DNA from: DATARR01 sp034666985
Lineage (GTDB): Bacteria; Acidobacteriota; Thermoanaerobaculia; Multivoradales; UBA5704
Direction of reading: 5' to 3'
NCBI GenBank assembly: GCA_034666985.1
Contig: JAXDKS010000063.1
Location: 1 to 64,000 of the forward strand
DNA: 64,000 nucleotides
Within the stretch, counting starts at the first letter, position 1; each line of letters starts with the position of its first letter. The position numbers were made by a program, and so were the translations under genes. Positions 1-8,046 of this stretch are shown here, in pieces. The notes under the pieces are model-generated. The model searched no databases and was not told the DNA's origin. It saw only the letters and a program-made list of their open reading frames with translations.

Positions 1-331
1 GCGGCAGAAGACCGGATCGCCAAGGTTTGCTGTCGCCCTTTCAGGGCTTGGGAGGGGTTATGGGTTTCGTTTCCTGGGGCTTACGCCACCAGGCTCTATG
101 CTGTCGCCTCCTTCGGGGCTGGGACAAAAACTGGAACAGTTATTCTGTGACGATCCCTTAGCCTACCACGACTCTCACCGCTCAGGATCAAGCCTGAACC
201 GCCCCATATAGAGGACGAGGGCACGCGGCGCCTGCTCGTCGCGTCGAGACACCACAACCACCGGTCTGGTCTTGGCTGCCATTCCGAGGTCAGCCAGCCA
301 GGCTTCACCGGGTGATAGGCTCATCCAGCAG
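1..331. other. Gene-free stretch with short direct repeats
   Basis: I see no convincing gene here. Two similar segments, near 27-52 and 98-123, share the core TGCTGTCGCC followed by a small hairpin (CCCTTTCAGGG in the first, CTCCTTCGGGG in the second) and a GGGA tail. Between them is a further imperfect hairpin at about 72-93. This looks like a short intergenic repeat present in two copies. The one minus-strand open frame (308 down to 96, 70 codons) is arginine-rich, has no recognisable motif and crosses both repeats, so I do not call it. Confidence 0.4.
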
Positions 332-588
332 GTCTAAGAGGGTGTTTTGAAAGTCGCCGGCTTGCCCTCCGAAGCCTCACCCCCGGCCCCTCTCCTAAAG
401 GAGAGGGGTGACTCCTGCGAGCGATCTTGCCATAGGGTGCGCTATGCGCACCGTCAACGGTGAGGATGCGCACAGCACACCCTACAAGCTCCACGCTTTC
501 AGCATAGTCCCCCCTCTCCCTCCGGGAGAGGGGCAGGGGGTGAGGCTTCGAAGGGCAAGCCGGCGACTTTCGAGACACCCTCTAAGAC
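332..588. mobile_element. MITE-like inverted-repeat element, 257 bp
   Basis: The two ends are near-perfect inverted copies of about 63 bp: bases 332-394 match the reverse complement of 526-588 with only a few mismatches. The outermost bases are GTCTAAGAGGG on the left and CCCTCTAAGAC on the right. Inside are a CCCCTCTCC/GGAGAGGGG hairpin and an imperfect palindrome (433-451 with 467-485, core TAGGGTGCGCT). No transposase is encoded. Related sequence recurs at 4790-5137 and inside an NRPS gene at 28605-28700 and 30336-30562. A non-autonomous mobile element is the simplest reading; a structured intergenic repeat without mobility is possible. Confidence 0.7.
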
Positions 589-772
589 ACGACGTCACGC
601 CGCCGAATCGCCTCGCCCGCCTTCACCGCCTCCTCCAGCGCAGTTGTTCCAGAGCTTTGGACGATCCGCTGGGAGTGGTTCCTCATGGCCTCGAGGGGTC
701 GGATCGGAGGCCGCAATCGATCAGCTCTCCCCACCTCCGTGCGCGGGAGCGGACCCGAGAGGCGGCTCGCGG

Positions 773-1080
773 GCTCCGCGGGTCGTGCAACGCGACCCGT
801 GGGTCTTGCAACATAAACCGTGGGTCCTGTGATGCGACCCGTGGGTCCGGCGACGCGACCCAAGGGTCGGATGACTTGACCCATGGGTCGGGTGACTTGA
901 CCCGTGGGTCCTGTGATGCGACCCAAGGGTCCGGCGGCTCGACCCGTGGGTCCCGCGACTCGACCCGCGGGTCCGGCAGCGTGACCCGTGGCGCCGAGGA
1001 CTGAGCCGGCGGGTCCGCTGACCGGCTTCCTGAGGCCGAAGACCGGCACTGCGGGTCCCGTCGCGCGATCTGCGGGTCGT
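773..1080. repeat. Array of GACCC-NN-GGGTC palindromes on a 21-bp pitch
   Basis: Ten 12-bp units begin at 794, 815, 836, 857, 878, 899, 920, 941, 962 and 983, exactly 21 bp apart. Eight keep both 5-bp arms (GACCC and GGGTC), with centres GT, AA, AT or GC. The units at 815 and 983 have one decayed arm. Weaker half-matches continue the register at 773 and 1004, and further GGGTC half-sites lie up to about 1080. The 9-bp spacers vary. The pitch equals two turns of B-DNA, so all sites would face one side of the helix. The array ends about 65 bp before the ABC exporter start at 1146. It could be a cooperative operator or a protein-spreading site. It is also open as a 7-residue repeat in both directions, but nothing supports translation. 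Confidence 0.75.
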
Positions 1081-1145
1081 GGGATGTGGAAGCCTGGCGA
1101 CTCTCTACGCCCCTCTGCGGTAGGATTCCCTGCCACGGAGAGGGT

Positions 1146-2960
1146 ATGAAGAGCCTGCGTGAACGCAAGGAGTGGAAGCTTTTCGCCGTCCTGCCGAAGG
1201 CGGACCGCGCGCTGGCCGGCGCATGGTGGACGGTGCTCGTGCTGCGCGGCATCCTGCCCGCCCTCTTCGGCATTGCCATGGGTCTGCTGGTTGCCGCCGT
1301 GCAGCGGGGCACCGGGCTCGCCGGTCCGCTCACCTTCGCCGGGGTGGTGTTCATCCTGCTCCAGGTCCTCACGCCGATCCACCAGGCGGTGAGCTCCAAT
1401 CTCGGGGATCGCACGGCGGCCTGGCTCTACGACCGCCTGACCGAGGCCTGCGTCCAGCCGCCCGGCATGGGCCACCTCGAAGATCCCAAGCTCACCAACG
1501 ACCTCACCGTGGCTCGCGACTTCGATCTCGGCATGACCGGCCCGCCGCTTTCGATCTCCATGGATTTCATCGCCTCAGGGCTGGTGGAGATGATCGGCGG
1601 CCTGGCGTTTGCCGTGGTGCTCGTGAGGTATCACTGGTGGGCGGCGCTCGCCCTTGCCGGCGCCTGGCTGGCGACGCACTGGCTGTTGCGCGAGAGCTCG
1701 GTCTGGCACGACCGCAACACCGAGACCGTGCGGGCCGCGCAGCGCGACGCCGAGTACGCCTATCGGCTCGCCGTCGATCCGCCCGCCGCCAAGGAGCTGC
1801 GCCTCTTCGGCCTCGCCGGCTGGACCATCGATCGCTTCATCAATCGCCGCACCCTCTTGCACCGGTTGCAGTACGAGGCCACCCGCCTGCGCGAGAAGCC
1901 GGTGATGTGGAGCCTGCTGCTGGTGATCGGCGCCAACGTCCTGGTCTTCTGGTCGCTCGCCAGCGCCGTCAACAGCGGCCGCATCGACCTCGGCACGTTC
2001 GTCATCTATGCGCAGAGCGCGGTCGGCACGTCGATGATCGCGTTCGGCGGGCTCAACTGGGCGCTCGACGGTGCCGCGGCGCCGGTGGCCGCGGTGCTGC
2101 GCCTCGAGCCCGCCATGGCCGCCGCCGGCGCTCTCCCTTCCGGAACCCGCGATGCCGGGGGCCTGCCGGCCCGCGAGATCCGCTTCCGCAGCGTCACGTT
2201 CACGTACCCCGCCGGTGGCTCAGCCCCGGTGCTCCAGGGCTTCGACCTGACCATCCCCGCGGGATCGTCGCTCGCCATCGTCGGCCAGAACGGCGCGGGC
2301 AAGACCACCCTCGCCAAGCTGCTGTGCCGCCTCTACGACCCGCAGTCCGGATCGATCGAGATCGACGGCGTCGATCTGCGCGATCTTGACCTCGTCTCGT
2401 GGCGGTCGCGCGTCGCCGCGGTCTTCCAGGACTTCATCCGCTTCGAGCTGCCGCTGCGCGACAACGTCGCTCCCGGCAGGACACCTGATACCGGGCCGGA
2501 CAGCTCGGTGCTCGGCGCGCTCACGGAGGCCGGCGCCGCGGACCTCGCCAGCCTCGACACGGTGCTGGCTCGCGGTTACGCGGGCGGCACCGACCTGTCG
2601 GGGGGCCAGTGGCAGCGCGTCGCTCTCGCCCGCGCGCTGTGCGCCGTGCGGCTGGGCGCCGGGGTCGTGCTGCTCGACGAGCCCACGGCGCAGCTCGACG
2701 TGCGAGGCGAGGCCGAGATCTTCGAACGCCTCCTCGCCGCCACGAGACACTGCACGACGATCCTCATTTCGCATCGCTTCTCGACGGTGCGCCAAGCCGA
2801 CCGCATCTGTGTGCTGGAGCACGGCCAGGTGATCGAGCTCGGCACCCACGATGAGCTGATGGCGCTCGGAGGGCGCTACAGGACGATGTTCGATCTCCAG
2901 GCGCAGCGCTTCAACGCGGCGGAAGACGAGGAGGGGATCGTTTATGAAGTCCTCTCCTGA
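1146..2960 (+). CDS. ABC exporter half-transporter (membrane-ATPase fusion), subunit 1
   Basis: A 604-aa type IV exporter half: a six-helix membrane region (about residues 20-330) fused to an ATP-binding domain. Walker A GQNGAGKTT is at 380-388, signature LSGGQWQR starts at 484, Walker B ends in DE at 511-512 and the switch His (SHRFST) is H543. All catalytic residues are present. The ATG at 1146 is preferred over an upstream in-frame GTG at 1086 because GGAGAGGG lies just before it and the extra 20 residues look like noise. The next gene starts 17 bp before this stop, so the two probably form a translationally coupled heterodimer. The substrate is unknown. The palindrome array at 773-1080 ends about 65 bp upstream and may control the pair. 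Confidence 0.9.
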   Translation: MKSLRERKEWKLFAVLPKADRALAGAWWTVLVLRGILPALFGIAMGLLVAAVQRGTGLAGPLTFAGVVFILLQVLTPIHQAVSSNLGDRTAAWLYDRLTEACVQPPGMGHLEDPKLTNDLTVARDFDLGMTGPPLSISMDFIASGLVEMIGGLAFAVVLVRYHWWAALALAGAWLATHWLLRESSVWHDRNTETVRAAQRDAEYAYRLAVDPPAAKELRLFGLAGWTIDRFINRRTLLHRLQYEATRLREKPVMWSLLLVIGANVLVFWSLASAVNSGRIDLGTFVIYAQSAVGTSMIAFGGLNWALDGAAAPVAAVLRLEPAMAAAGALPSGTRDAGGLPAREIRFRSVTFTYPAGGSAPVLQGFDLTIPAGSSLAIVGQNGAGKTTLAKLLCRLYDPQSGSIEIDGVDLRDLDLVSWRSRVAAVFQDFIRFELPLRDNVAPGRTPDTGPDSSVLGALTEAGAADLASLDTVLARGYAGGTDLSGGQWQRVALARALCAVRLGAGVVLLDEPTAQLDVRGEAEIFERLLAATRHCTTILISHRFSTVRQADRICVLEHGQVIELGTHDELMALGGRYRTMFDLQAQRFNAAEDEEGIVYEVLS

Positions 2961-4752
2961 CGATCTGCCGCCCGCACTGTCATCGATGTGGCGGCTGTGC
3001 AAGCTCGGGCTGAGGCACGAGCCGAGCCTCATGACGGCGGCGTTCGCGCTGGCGCTGCTGGCCGCCCTTCCAGATGCCTTGCTCGCCTGGTGGCTCAAAC
3101 TGCTCGGCGAGGGCGTGCTGCGGCACGACGGGAGGATCGTTCGCATCGCCGCGATCGCGCTCGGCGTCTCCGCCGCGGCCACCTGGTTGCTGCGCACGGT
3201 CAGCGTCCGCGTACAGCGCCGTTTCCGCGACAAGATCACGATCGCGTTGGAGTCCCACGTGGCCCGGCTGCAGGCGTCGGTGGCAACCATCGCTCACCAG
3301 GAGCGCCCCGACTATCTCGACCGGCTCGCGGTGCTGCGCGATCAGGTTTTCGTGCTCGATCACCTTTACATGTCGCTGTTCACCACCTGTGGATGGATCC
3401 TGCGGCTGGCGGTGACCATCGCGCTCCTTGCCTCGATCCACCCGGCGCTCGTGCTGCTCGCCGTGTTCGCGCTGCCGACCGTGCTCACCTCCACGTGGCG
3501 GCCGGCCGTCGAGCGCATCGCCCAGGAGCGGGGAGCGCCGTCGAGCCGGCTGGCGCGCCATCTCTTCACCTTGGCCACCACCGCTCCGCCCGGCAAGGAA
3601 GTGCGCGTTATCGGAGGGGGAGGCATCGGCGGGCGCCTCGTCGCCGGACGCCGCGAAGCTTTTGAGCGCTGGTACGGGCCGATCGCCGCCGCCCGCTGGG
3701 GCTCCGCCGTGTGGCACACGCTCGCCTGGGGCGTGTTCGGCGGCGCCTACGTGGGCGCCGTCGCCTTCGTAACCTCGGTCCTCAAATCCCCGGCAGGCGA
3801 CGTGCTGCTCGTCCTCGCGGCCGGCGCGCGTCTCTCCGCATACATCGGTGCCACCGTCGGCGAGATCGGTTTCCTAAGAGGGATTTGGATGGATGGCTCC
3901 CGGCGTCTCGCCTGGCTAGAGGATTATGCGGCCTCTCTCGTCGCGCACGCGGACCTGCCCGTGCCGGTAGAGCTCCACGAGGGCATTCGTCTCGATCACG
4001 TTTCCTTCGCTTATCCCGGCACCGATCGCCTCGTGCTGAAGGACGTATCGCTCGAGCTGCCCGCGGGCGCCGTCGTCGCCATTGTGGGGGAGAACGGCGC
4101 CGGCAAGACCACGCTCGTCAAATTGCTCGGCAAGCTCTACGAACCCACGTCAGGCGCAATTTACGTGGATGGCCAGCCGCTGGCGCGCATGCGCGCCGAC
4201 GAGTGGCGCGAGCGATTGGCCGGCGCCTTCCAGGACTTCTTCCGCTTCGAGCTCCGCGCCCGGCAGTCCATTGGCGTCGGGGACGTCCCTCATCTTGACG
4301 ACGAGCCTGCGGTCGTCCGCGCCGTCAATCGTGCCGGGGCGGACGATGTCGTGGCACGCTTCCCCGCCGGGCTCGAGACGCAGCTCGGCCCGACCTGGCC
4401 CGGAGGCGTCGAGGTCTCCTTCGGCCAGTGGCAGAAGCTCGCGCTGGCGCGCGGCTTCATGCGCGATCACCCGCTGCTCCTCGTGCTCGACGAGCCCACG
4501 GCCGCGCTCGACGCCGAAACCGAGCACGCGCTGTTCGAGCGCTACGCCGCCGCCACACATCGCGATGGCAGCGCATCCAACGGGCGCATCACCATCCTCG
4601 TGTCGCACCGGTTCAGCACAGTGCGCATGGCCGATCTCATCGTGGTGCTCGACGGCGCCCACCTCGTCGAGGTTGGCACCCACGAGGATCTCATGGCCAA
4701 AGGCGGGCAGTACGCCGAGTTGTATGGGATTCAGGCGGCGGCGTATAGATAG
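2944..4752 (+). CDS. ABC exporter half-transporter (membrane-ATPase fusion), subunit 2
   Basis: A 602-aa protein of the same layout as its upstream partner, which it overlaps by 17 bp. Membrane helices occupy roughly residues 15-320. The nucleotide-binding domain has Walker A GENGAGKTT (382-390), Walker B with D516 and E517, and switch His H555. Its signature reads VSFGQ (491-495) instead of LSGGQ, so one composite ATP site of the presumed heterodimer is somewhat degenerate, as in many heterodimeric exporters, while the catalytic Glu is kept here. Both halves carry FQDF-RFEL after the Q-loop, a sign that they are closely related paralogues. A role in exporting a small molecule or peptide is inferred; no substrate gene is adjacent. 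Confidence 0.9.
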   Translation: MKSSPDDLPPALSSMWRLCKLGLRHEPSLMTAAFALALLAALPDALLAWWLKLLGEGVLRHDGRIVRIAAIALGVSAAATWLLRTVSVRVQRRFRDKITIALESHVARLQASVATIAHQERPDYLDRLAVLRDQVFVLDHLYMSLFTTCGWILRLAVTIALLASIHPALVLLAVFALPTVLTSTWRPAVERIAQERGAPSSRLARHLFTLATTAPPGKEVRVIGGGGIGGRLVAGRREAFERWYGPIAAARWGSAVWHTLAWGVFGGAYVGAVAFVTSVLKSPAGDVLLVLAAGARLSAYIGATVGEIGFLRGIWMDGSRRLAWLEDYAASLVAHADLPVPVELHEGIRLDHVSFAYPGTDRLVLKDVSLELPAGAVVAIVGENGAGKTTLVKLLGKLYEPTSGAIYVDGQPLARMRADEWRERLAGAFQDFFRFELRARQSIGVGDVPHLDDEPAVVRAVNRAGADDVVARFPAGLETQLGPTWPGGVEVSFGQWQKLALARGFMRDHPLLLVLDEPTAALDAETEHALFERYAAATHRDGSASNGRITILVSHRFSTVRMADLIVVLDGAHLVEVGTHEDLMAKGGQYAELYGIQAAAYR

Positions 4753-4789
4753 ATACCGTGACGTCTTCTCCCAGCCGGGCTTCCCCCAC

Positions 4790-5137
4790 CCAAGACCCTC
4801 ATCACCCCGGCCCTCTTCTCCCGACCCCCGATGCCCCCCTCCCCGGGAGAAGAGGGAGAACAGCCAGCGCTTGTCAGCACGTTGCGCCCCTGGGACCGCT
4901 GGCGTCCCCGCCGGCTACTAACTTCGCTTTTTCTTCTTGGGGGGAGGCAAGCAGCTCTCTCAGGCGACCCGACATCCCCCGCCCCGGGAGAGGGGTACCC
5001 GGTTGAAGCGGTCTTGCTGTTCTTCTCGTCCTTGCTGTCCTTGTTGTCCCTTTTGTCCCTTTCCTGCTTTCTCCCTCTTCTCCCCAGAGGGCGGGTGGAA
5101 GGCCGGGAGAAGAGGGCCGGGGTGATGAGGGTCTTGG
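4790..5137. mobile_element. MITE-like element with perfect 34-bp inverted ends
   Basis: Bases 4790-4823 are the exact reverse complement of 5104-5137 (34 of 34). The outer ends read CCAAGACCCTCATCACCCC and its complement. The 348-bp body has no transposase. It contains an inner CCCCGGGAGA-type hairpin and a run of 9-bp repeats (5011-5064). I see no clear target-site duplication. The terminal CCCTCATCACCCCGGCCCTC motif links it to the element at 332-588 and to the in-frame insert in an NRPS gene at 30336-30562. The right end lies 10 bp from the truncated edge of a Rieske oxygenase remnant. Confidence 0.75.
5011..5064. repeat. 9-bp minisatellite inside the inverted-repeat element
   Basis: Six degenerate 9-bp units follow each other: GTCTTGCTG, TTCTTCTCG, TCCTTGCTG, TCCTTGTTG, TCCCTTTTG and TCCCTTTCC. 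The same unit type (GTCCTTGNN) occurs inside an NRPS adenylation domain at 55569-55604. Confidence 0.7.
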
Positions 5138-5146
5138 TGCCACGCC

Positions 5147-5318
5147 AATGACGCCATCGCCGAGCCGGGTTTCGATCCCCAACCCGCCATCGACTTCTGG
5201 GACCTGACCAACCGCCAGGACTGGGAGCTCTGCGCCAACGCTCGCCGCCTTCGACCGGCGGTATCTGCGGGCCCTTTCGCCAGAGGCTCCGGAGGTGGCG
5301 GCTCGTCGGCGGGGGTAG
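5147..5318 (+). pseudogene. C-terminal remnant of a Rieske aromatic-ring oxygenase alpha subunit
   Basis: One forward frame (5147-5239) reads FWDLTNRQDWELC in its second half, a segment I recognise from near the C terminus of Rieske ring-hydroxylating oxygenase alpha subunits. One base later another frame continues from 5241 as LAAFDRRYLRAL to a TAG at 5316-5318, which resembles the usual end of such proteins. The middle is missing and there is a frameshift, and nothing upstream encodes the Rieske or iron domains. The left edge is 10 bp from the inverted-repeat element ending at 5137, so insertion or deletion at that element probably destroyed the gene. The family assignment is from memory of the motif. 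Confidence 0.55.
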
Positions 5319-5380
5319 AAGGCGCCCGAGTGAAGTAGACTTTTCCAAGGGGACGCGTGACGTCTTTCAAGGACTGAACC

Positions 5381-5683
5381 ATGCAGACACTGACGATTCG
5401 ACTGACCGAGGAGTTGGAGCAGGAGCTCGAAGAAGAGGCTCGGCTGAGCCACCGGCCGAGTGCCGAGCTGGCTGAGAAGGCGATCGTGTCTTTCCTGGAA
5501 GAGCGGCGTCGGGAGCGGTTCCGGGAAGCTCTTGCGCACGCAGCCGATGAGTTGGGGCGGGACCGGGAGACTCTGGACCTTGCGGAGGAACTCCTTCCCC
5601 TGGACAACGAGGCTCTGTTCCGGCGAGAGCTCCTCGACGGTACCCGGGTGCTCTCCGGACTCCAGATCGATTCGATTCGATAG
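5381..5683 (+). CDS. Ribbon-helix-helix (CopG/ParD-like) DNA-binding protein
   Basis: This 100-aa acidic protein opens with a beta strand (TLTIRLTEELEQELEEEA) followed by two helices, the pattern of ribbon-helix-helix antitoxins and repressors. The rest (residues 40-100) is charged helix rich in Glu and Arg, which could neutralise a partner. No toxin gene follows: the next gene encodes an unrelated membrane protein. It is therefore either an orphan antitoxin or a stand-alone regulator. The ATG at 5381 places the strand right at the N terminus, as is normal for the family. Confidence 0.6.
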   Translation: MQTLTIRLTEELEQELEEEARLSHRPSAELAEKAIVSFLEERRRERFREALAHAADELGRDRETLDLAEELLPLDNEALFRRELLDGTRVLSGLQIDSIR

Positions 5684-5788
5684 GCGGGAGCGAATCCGCT
5701 CGGTTTTCCGTTTCGAATTCGTCGCTCCGTTTCCCCTTGCCGGCTTGCGTCGGCGCCGCGGGGGCAGTCTGCGACTACAATCTGCTGC

Positions 5789-6535
5789 ATGCTCGGCGTC
5801 GTCCTGGTCTACGCGGGACTCGTCTCGGCGTTTATCGGCGCCGTCACGACACTGTGGCCGCTGCGCATCCTCGGGCTATCCTCCCGCCGGCGAGGCGTAG
5901 CGCTCCTCGCGTTCGGCGTGCTGCTCGTCGTCGCGGGTTGGGCGCTGCCGGCGCCGGAGACCCGCGCGGCCTCGCCGAGCAGCCGCCTCGACGAGTTCAT
6001 GCCGGCGTGGCAGTTCTCCGAGCTCCACGTGACGCGGGTGAAGGCACCGCCGGAACGCGTCTTTCGCGCCATCCGTGAGGTCACCGCGAACGAAATCCTG
6101 TTCTTCCGCGCGCTCACCTGGATCCGGCGGTTGGGGCGCCCCGGGCCGGAGAGCATCCTGAATGCGCCGGAGCGAAAACCTATCCTCGAAGTCGCAACGC
6201 GGACGACTTTCCTGCAACTGGCGGAGGAGCCGGACCGCGAGATCGTGGTGGGAACCCTGGTCGCCGCGCCGCGCGGGACAACCATCGGCGAGCGCACACC
6301 CGCCGCCTTCAAGGCGCTCGAGCGTCCCGGCTTCGCAAAGGCGGCCATGAACTTCCGCATCGAAACGGACGGCGCCGGTGGCTCGATCCTCTCCACCGAG
6401 ACGCGGGTGTTCGCGACGGACGCGGCGTCGAAACGCCGCTTCGCAGCCTATTGGCGTGTCATTTATCCTGGCAGTGCGCTGATTCGACGCATGTGGCTGC
6501 GCGCCATCGTACGCCGCGCGGAAAGCGGCAGGTAG
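5789..6535 (+). CDS. Membrane-anchored SRPBCC (START-like) domain protein
   Basis: The 248-aa product begins with two hydrophobic helices (about residues 2-20 and 36-54), followed by a soluble domain from about 70. That domain has the start of an SRPBCC fold (VTRVKAPPERVFRAIREVT) and a matching strand pattern to the end, including FRIETDGAGGSILSTETRVF. Such domains bind hydrophobic ligands, but no ligand can be inferred. The topology suggests the domain faces the periplasm, although the basic C terminus leaves this open. It seems to be a single-gene unit, facing the convergent Uma2-like gene 15 bp downstream. Confidence 0.6.
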   Translation: MLGVVLVYAGLVSAFIGAVTTLWPLRILGLSSRRRGVALLAFGVLLVVAGWALPAPETRAASPSSRLDEFMPAWQFSELHVTRVKAPPERVFRAIREVTANEILFFRALTWIRRLGRPGPESILNAPERKPILEVATRTTFLQLAEEPDREIVVGTLVAAPRGTTIGERTPAAFKALERPGFAKAAMNFRIETDGAGGSILSTETRVFATDAASKRRFAAYWRVIYPGSALIRRMWLRAIVRRAESGR

Positions 6536-6550
6536 GCCGCGCCACGACCC

Positions 6551-7147
6551 TCAAGCGACCGGCGATCCCTTGCGTGGGAGCAGGTCATCGACTGCGATGG
6601 AGACCTCGGGCCGGGCCAGCGGCGAGATCGTCTCGCCGCGGTGGAAGACGAGCCGGGTGCGGTAGAGCCCGCCCTGGGGATCGCGCAAGACCTCGACCGC
6701 GTCGAGGCGCAGGTTCATGATCCAGTAGTCCGCGATGCCCGCCCGCGCGTACTGTTTCGCCTTCCGTTTCCGGTCGTGGTACTGGGACCTATCGGCGACT
6801 TCCACGATCAGGACGGCCTCGGAGGGATGATCCTCGTAGTCGTCCGGCTTGCCCGCGATCACCGCGAGGTCGGGCTCCGGCATCGAATAGGTCCCGAGGG
6901 CCAAGGGCAACTGCGGCCTGACGTGGTAACCGGGAACGAACGCGGCGATCAGAGCCTGGTTGGCTTTGGCGACCCCCTTGGCATGAGGGCCTCTGTGCGG
7001 GCTCATGTCGTAGATCACCCCATCCAGCAGCTCGACGCGGCGGTCCGGACCGAAGTCCATCTGCTCGTATTCCTCCCGCGTGAAGCGATGGGCTTCGACT
7101 TCATCCGCAGGCGTCCGGCTCCGGATCTCCACGTCAGGAATCGTCAT
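6551..7147 (-). CDS. Uma2 family (DUF820) restriction-endonuclease-like protein
   Basis: A 198-aa protein with the Uma2 layout: FTREEYEQM near the start, a VELLDGVIYDMSP strand-turn, MPEPDLAVI (Asp of the nuclease core) and VLIVEVADRSQYHDRKRKAKQYARAGIADYWIMN in segments carrying the ExV and KxxxYA motifs of the PD-(D/E)XK fold. These proteins are abundant in cyanobacteria and other environmental bacteria and their function is poorly known. I start at ATG 7147, which has GAGGAG close upstream on the minus strand; the longer open frame up to 7351 has a low-complexity leader and overlaps the hicA promoter region. Confidence 0.85.
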   Translation of the reverse strand: MTIPDVEIRSRTPADEVEAHRFTREEYEQMDFGPDRRVELLDGVIYDMSPHRGPHAKGVAKANQALIAAFVPGYHVRPQLPLALGTYSMPEPDLAVIAGKPDDYEDHPSEAVLIVEVADRSQYHDRKRKAKQYARAGIADYWIMNLRLDAVEVLRDPQGGLYRTRLVFHRGETISPLARPEVSIAVDDLLPRKGSPVA

Positions 7148-7322
7148 GGCAGTGCTCCTCGACCCCTCGATACGGATCATACCCGAGGTTCTCTCTACAA
7201 GGAACTTCGTCCCATCTCGGGTCGGTTCCTGCTCCCGCAATCCTAGCACCGACCCGCGGGTAGTCCCCTTCCCCTCCGCCCCCAAACCCGCCACACTACG
7301 CGCACCCGATTCGGAGCGGTCC

Positions 7323-7361
7323 ATTCGTCCGAGCCCTTGAATTTCGGACATATTCGTCCGA
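7323..7361. promoter_or_regulatory. Candidate hicAB operator
   Basis: Two direct copies of ATTCGTCCGA (7323-7332 and 7352-7361) flank an inverted repeat CGGAC-N6-GTCCG (7345-7360), just before the GGAGG ribosome site and the GTG of hicA. HicB proteins with a C-terminal DNA-binding domain repress their own operon, so this is the natural site. It is inferred from position and symmetry only. Confidence 0.4.
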
Positions 7362-7376
7362 CACTATGGAGGTGCC

Positions 7377-7679
7377 GTGAAGGGGTCAGAATTCGTTCGA
7401 CGCATTCGGAAGATCGCCAAGAAACGCGGCGTAACCGTGGAGCTCATTCCTGAACGTGGCAAAGGGAGTCACGGCACCTTGTACTTCGGTGGTCGGGTTA
7501 CGATCGTTCGCGACCTCAAGGGCGAGCTCAAGACCGGAACCCTTCATGCCATGCTGCAGCAGCTAGGCCTGACGCTCCAGGATCTCAACAAGCAGGAGGT
7601 AGACCATGACCCACGAGCTCACCTACCCCGTGACGCTGACCCCGGATGCGACGGATGGAGGCTTCGTCGTGACTTTTAA
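7377..7679 (+). CDS. HicA-type mRNA interferase toxin
   Basis: The first 65 residues match HicA: a short helix (RRIRKIAKKRG), then GKGSHGTLYFGGRVTIV with the catalytic His at position 32, and a final helix that includes LKTGTLHAMLQQLGL. HicA folds like a double-stranded RNA-binding domain and cleaves mRNA when free of HicB. The GTG start at 7377 is backed by GGAGG 6 bp upstream. The reading frame runs on for 74 bp into hicB, so the toxin has an unusual Arg/Asp-rich tail of about 30 residues that is encoded by the hicB start region. Confidence 0.85.
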   Translation: MKGSEFVRRIRKIAKKRGVTVELIPERGKGSHGTLYFGGRVTIVRDLKGELKTGTLHAMLQQLGLTLQDLNKQEVDHDPRAHLPRDADPGCDGWRLRRDF

Positions 7680-8046
7680 AGACCTTCCAGAGGCCATCAC
7701 CCAGGGTGAAACTATGGAGGAGGCCCTCGTGGAAGCCGCTGACGCTTTGGAGGAAGCCATCGCGGGACGCATCCGGCGGGGAGACCCGATCCCGGAGCCG
7801 TCTCCGGCGGCATCGCTCCACATGGTTCCCGTCCCGGCACAGACCGCAGCCAAGGCAGCCTTGTACCTAGCCTTGAAAGAGACCGGGATCACCAAGTCCG
7901 AGCTCGCGGCAAGGCTGGGTTGTGACGAAAAGGAAGTCCGCAGACTGCTCGACCCCCGACATTCCTCCAAGTTGCCCCGCATCCAAAAGGCCCTGGCCGC
8001 CCTCGGTAAGGGTCTCGCTCTCCGGTTAGTCGATGAAGCTGCATAG
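7606..8046 (+). CDS. HicB-type antitoxin with C-terminal DNA-binding domain
   Basis: This 146-aa protein has the HicB partial-RNase H fold (TYPVTLTPDATDGGFVVTFKDLP, in pieces, then a TMEEALVEAADALEEAI helix) in residues 1-60, and a helix-turn-helix-like end (GITKSELAARLGCDEKEVRRLL) from about 95. It neutralises HicA and probably represses the operon through the inverted repeat at 7345-7360. It starts inside hicA (74-bp overlap), so the two are coupled. The next gene, an epimerase, begins 14 bp before this stop. Confidence 0.88.
   Translation: MTHELTYPVTLTPDATDGGFVVTFKDLPEAITQGETMEEALVEAADALEEAIAGRIRRGDPIPEPSPAASLHMVPVPAQTAAKAALYLALKETGITKSELAARLGCDEKEVRRLLDPRHSSKLPRIQKALAALGKGLALRLVDEAA

Noticed and set aside
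582..686. 34-aa minus-strand ORF with a helical, gene-like composition
   Set aside because: It has only a weak GAGG before the ATG, no family match and no partner. It may be the tail of a decayed gene; not enough to call.
773..1080. CRISPR array
   Set aside because: The unit is a 12-bp palindrome with 9-bp spacers; CRISPR repeats and spacers are each about 25-40 bp and no cas gene is present.
408..1475. Heptad-repeat proteins encoded on either strand across the palindrome array
   Set aside because: A 21-bp period is open in several frames by default. No ribosome site, no plausible start, and the minus-strand frame would run into the ABC transporter gene.
4752..5147. Rho-independent terminator of the ABC operon
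   Set aside because: The GC-rich hairpin arms belong to an element with 34-bp inverted ends 280 bp apart, too far for a terminator, although inner hairpins could stop transcription.
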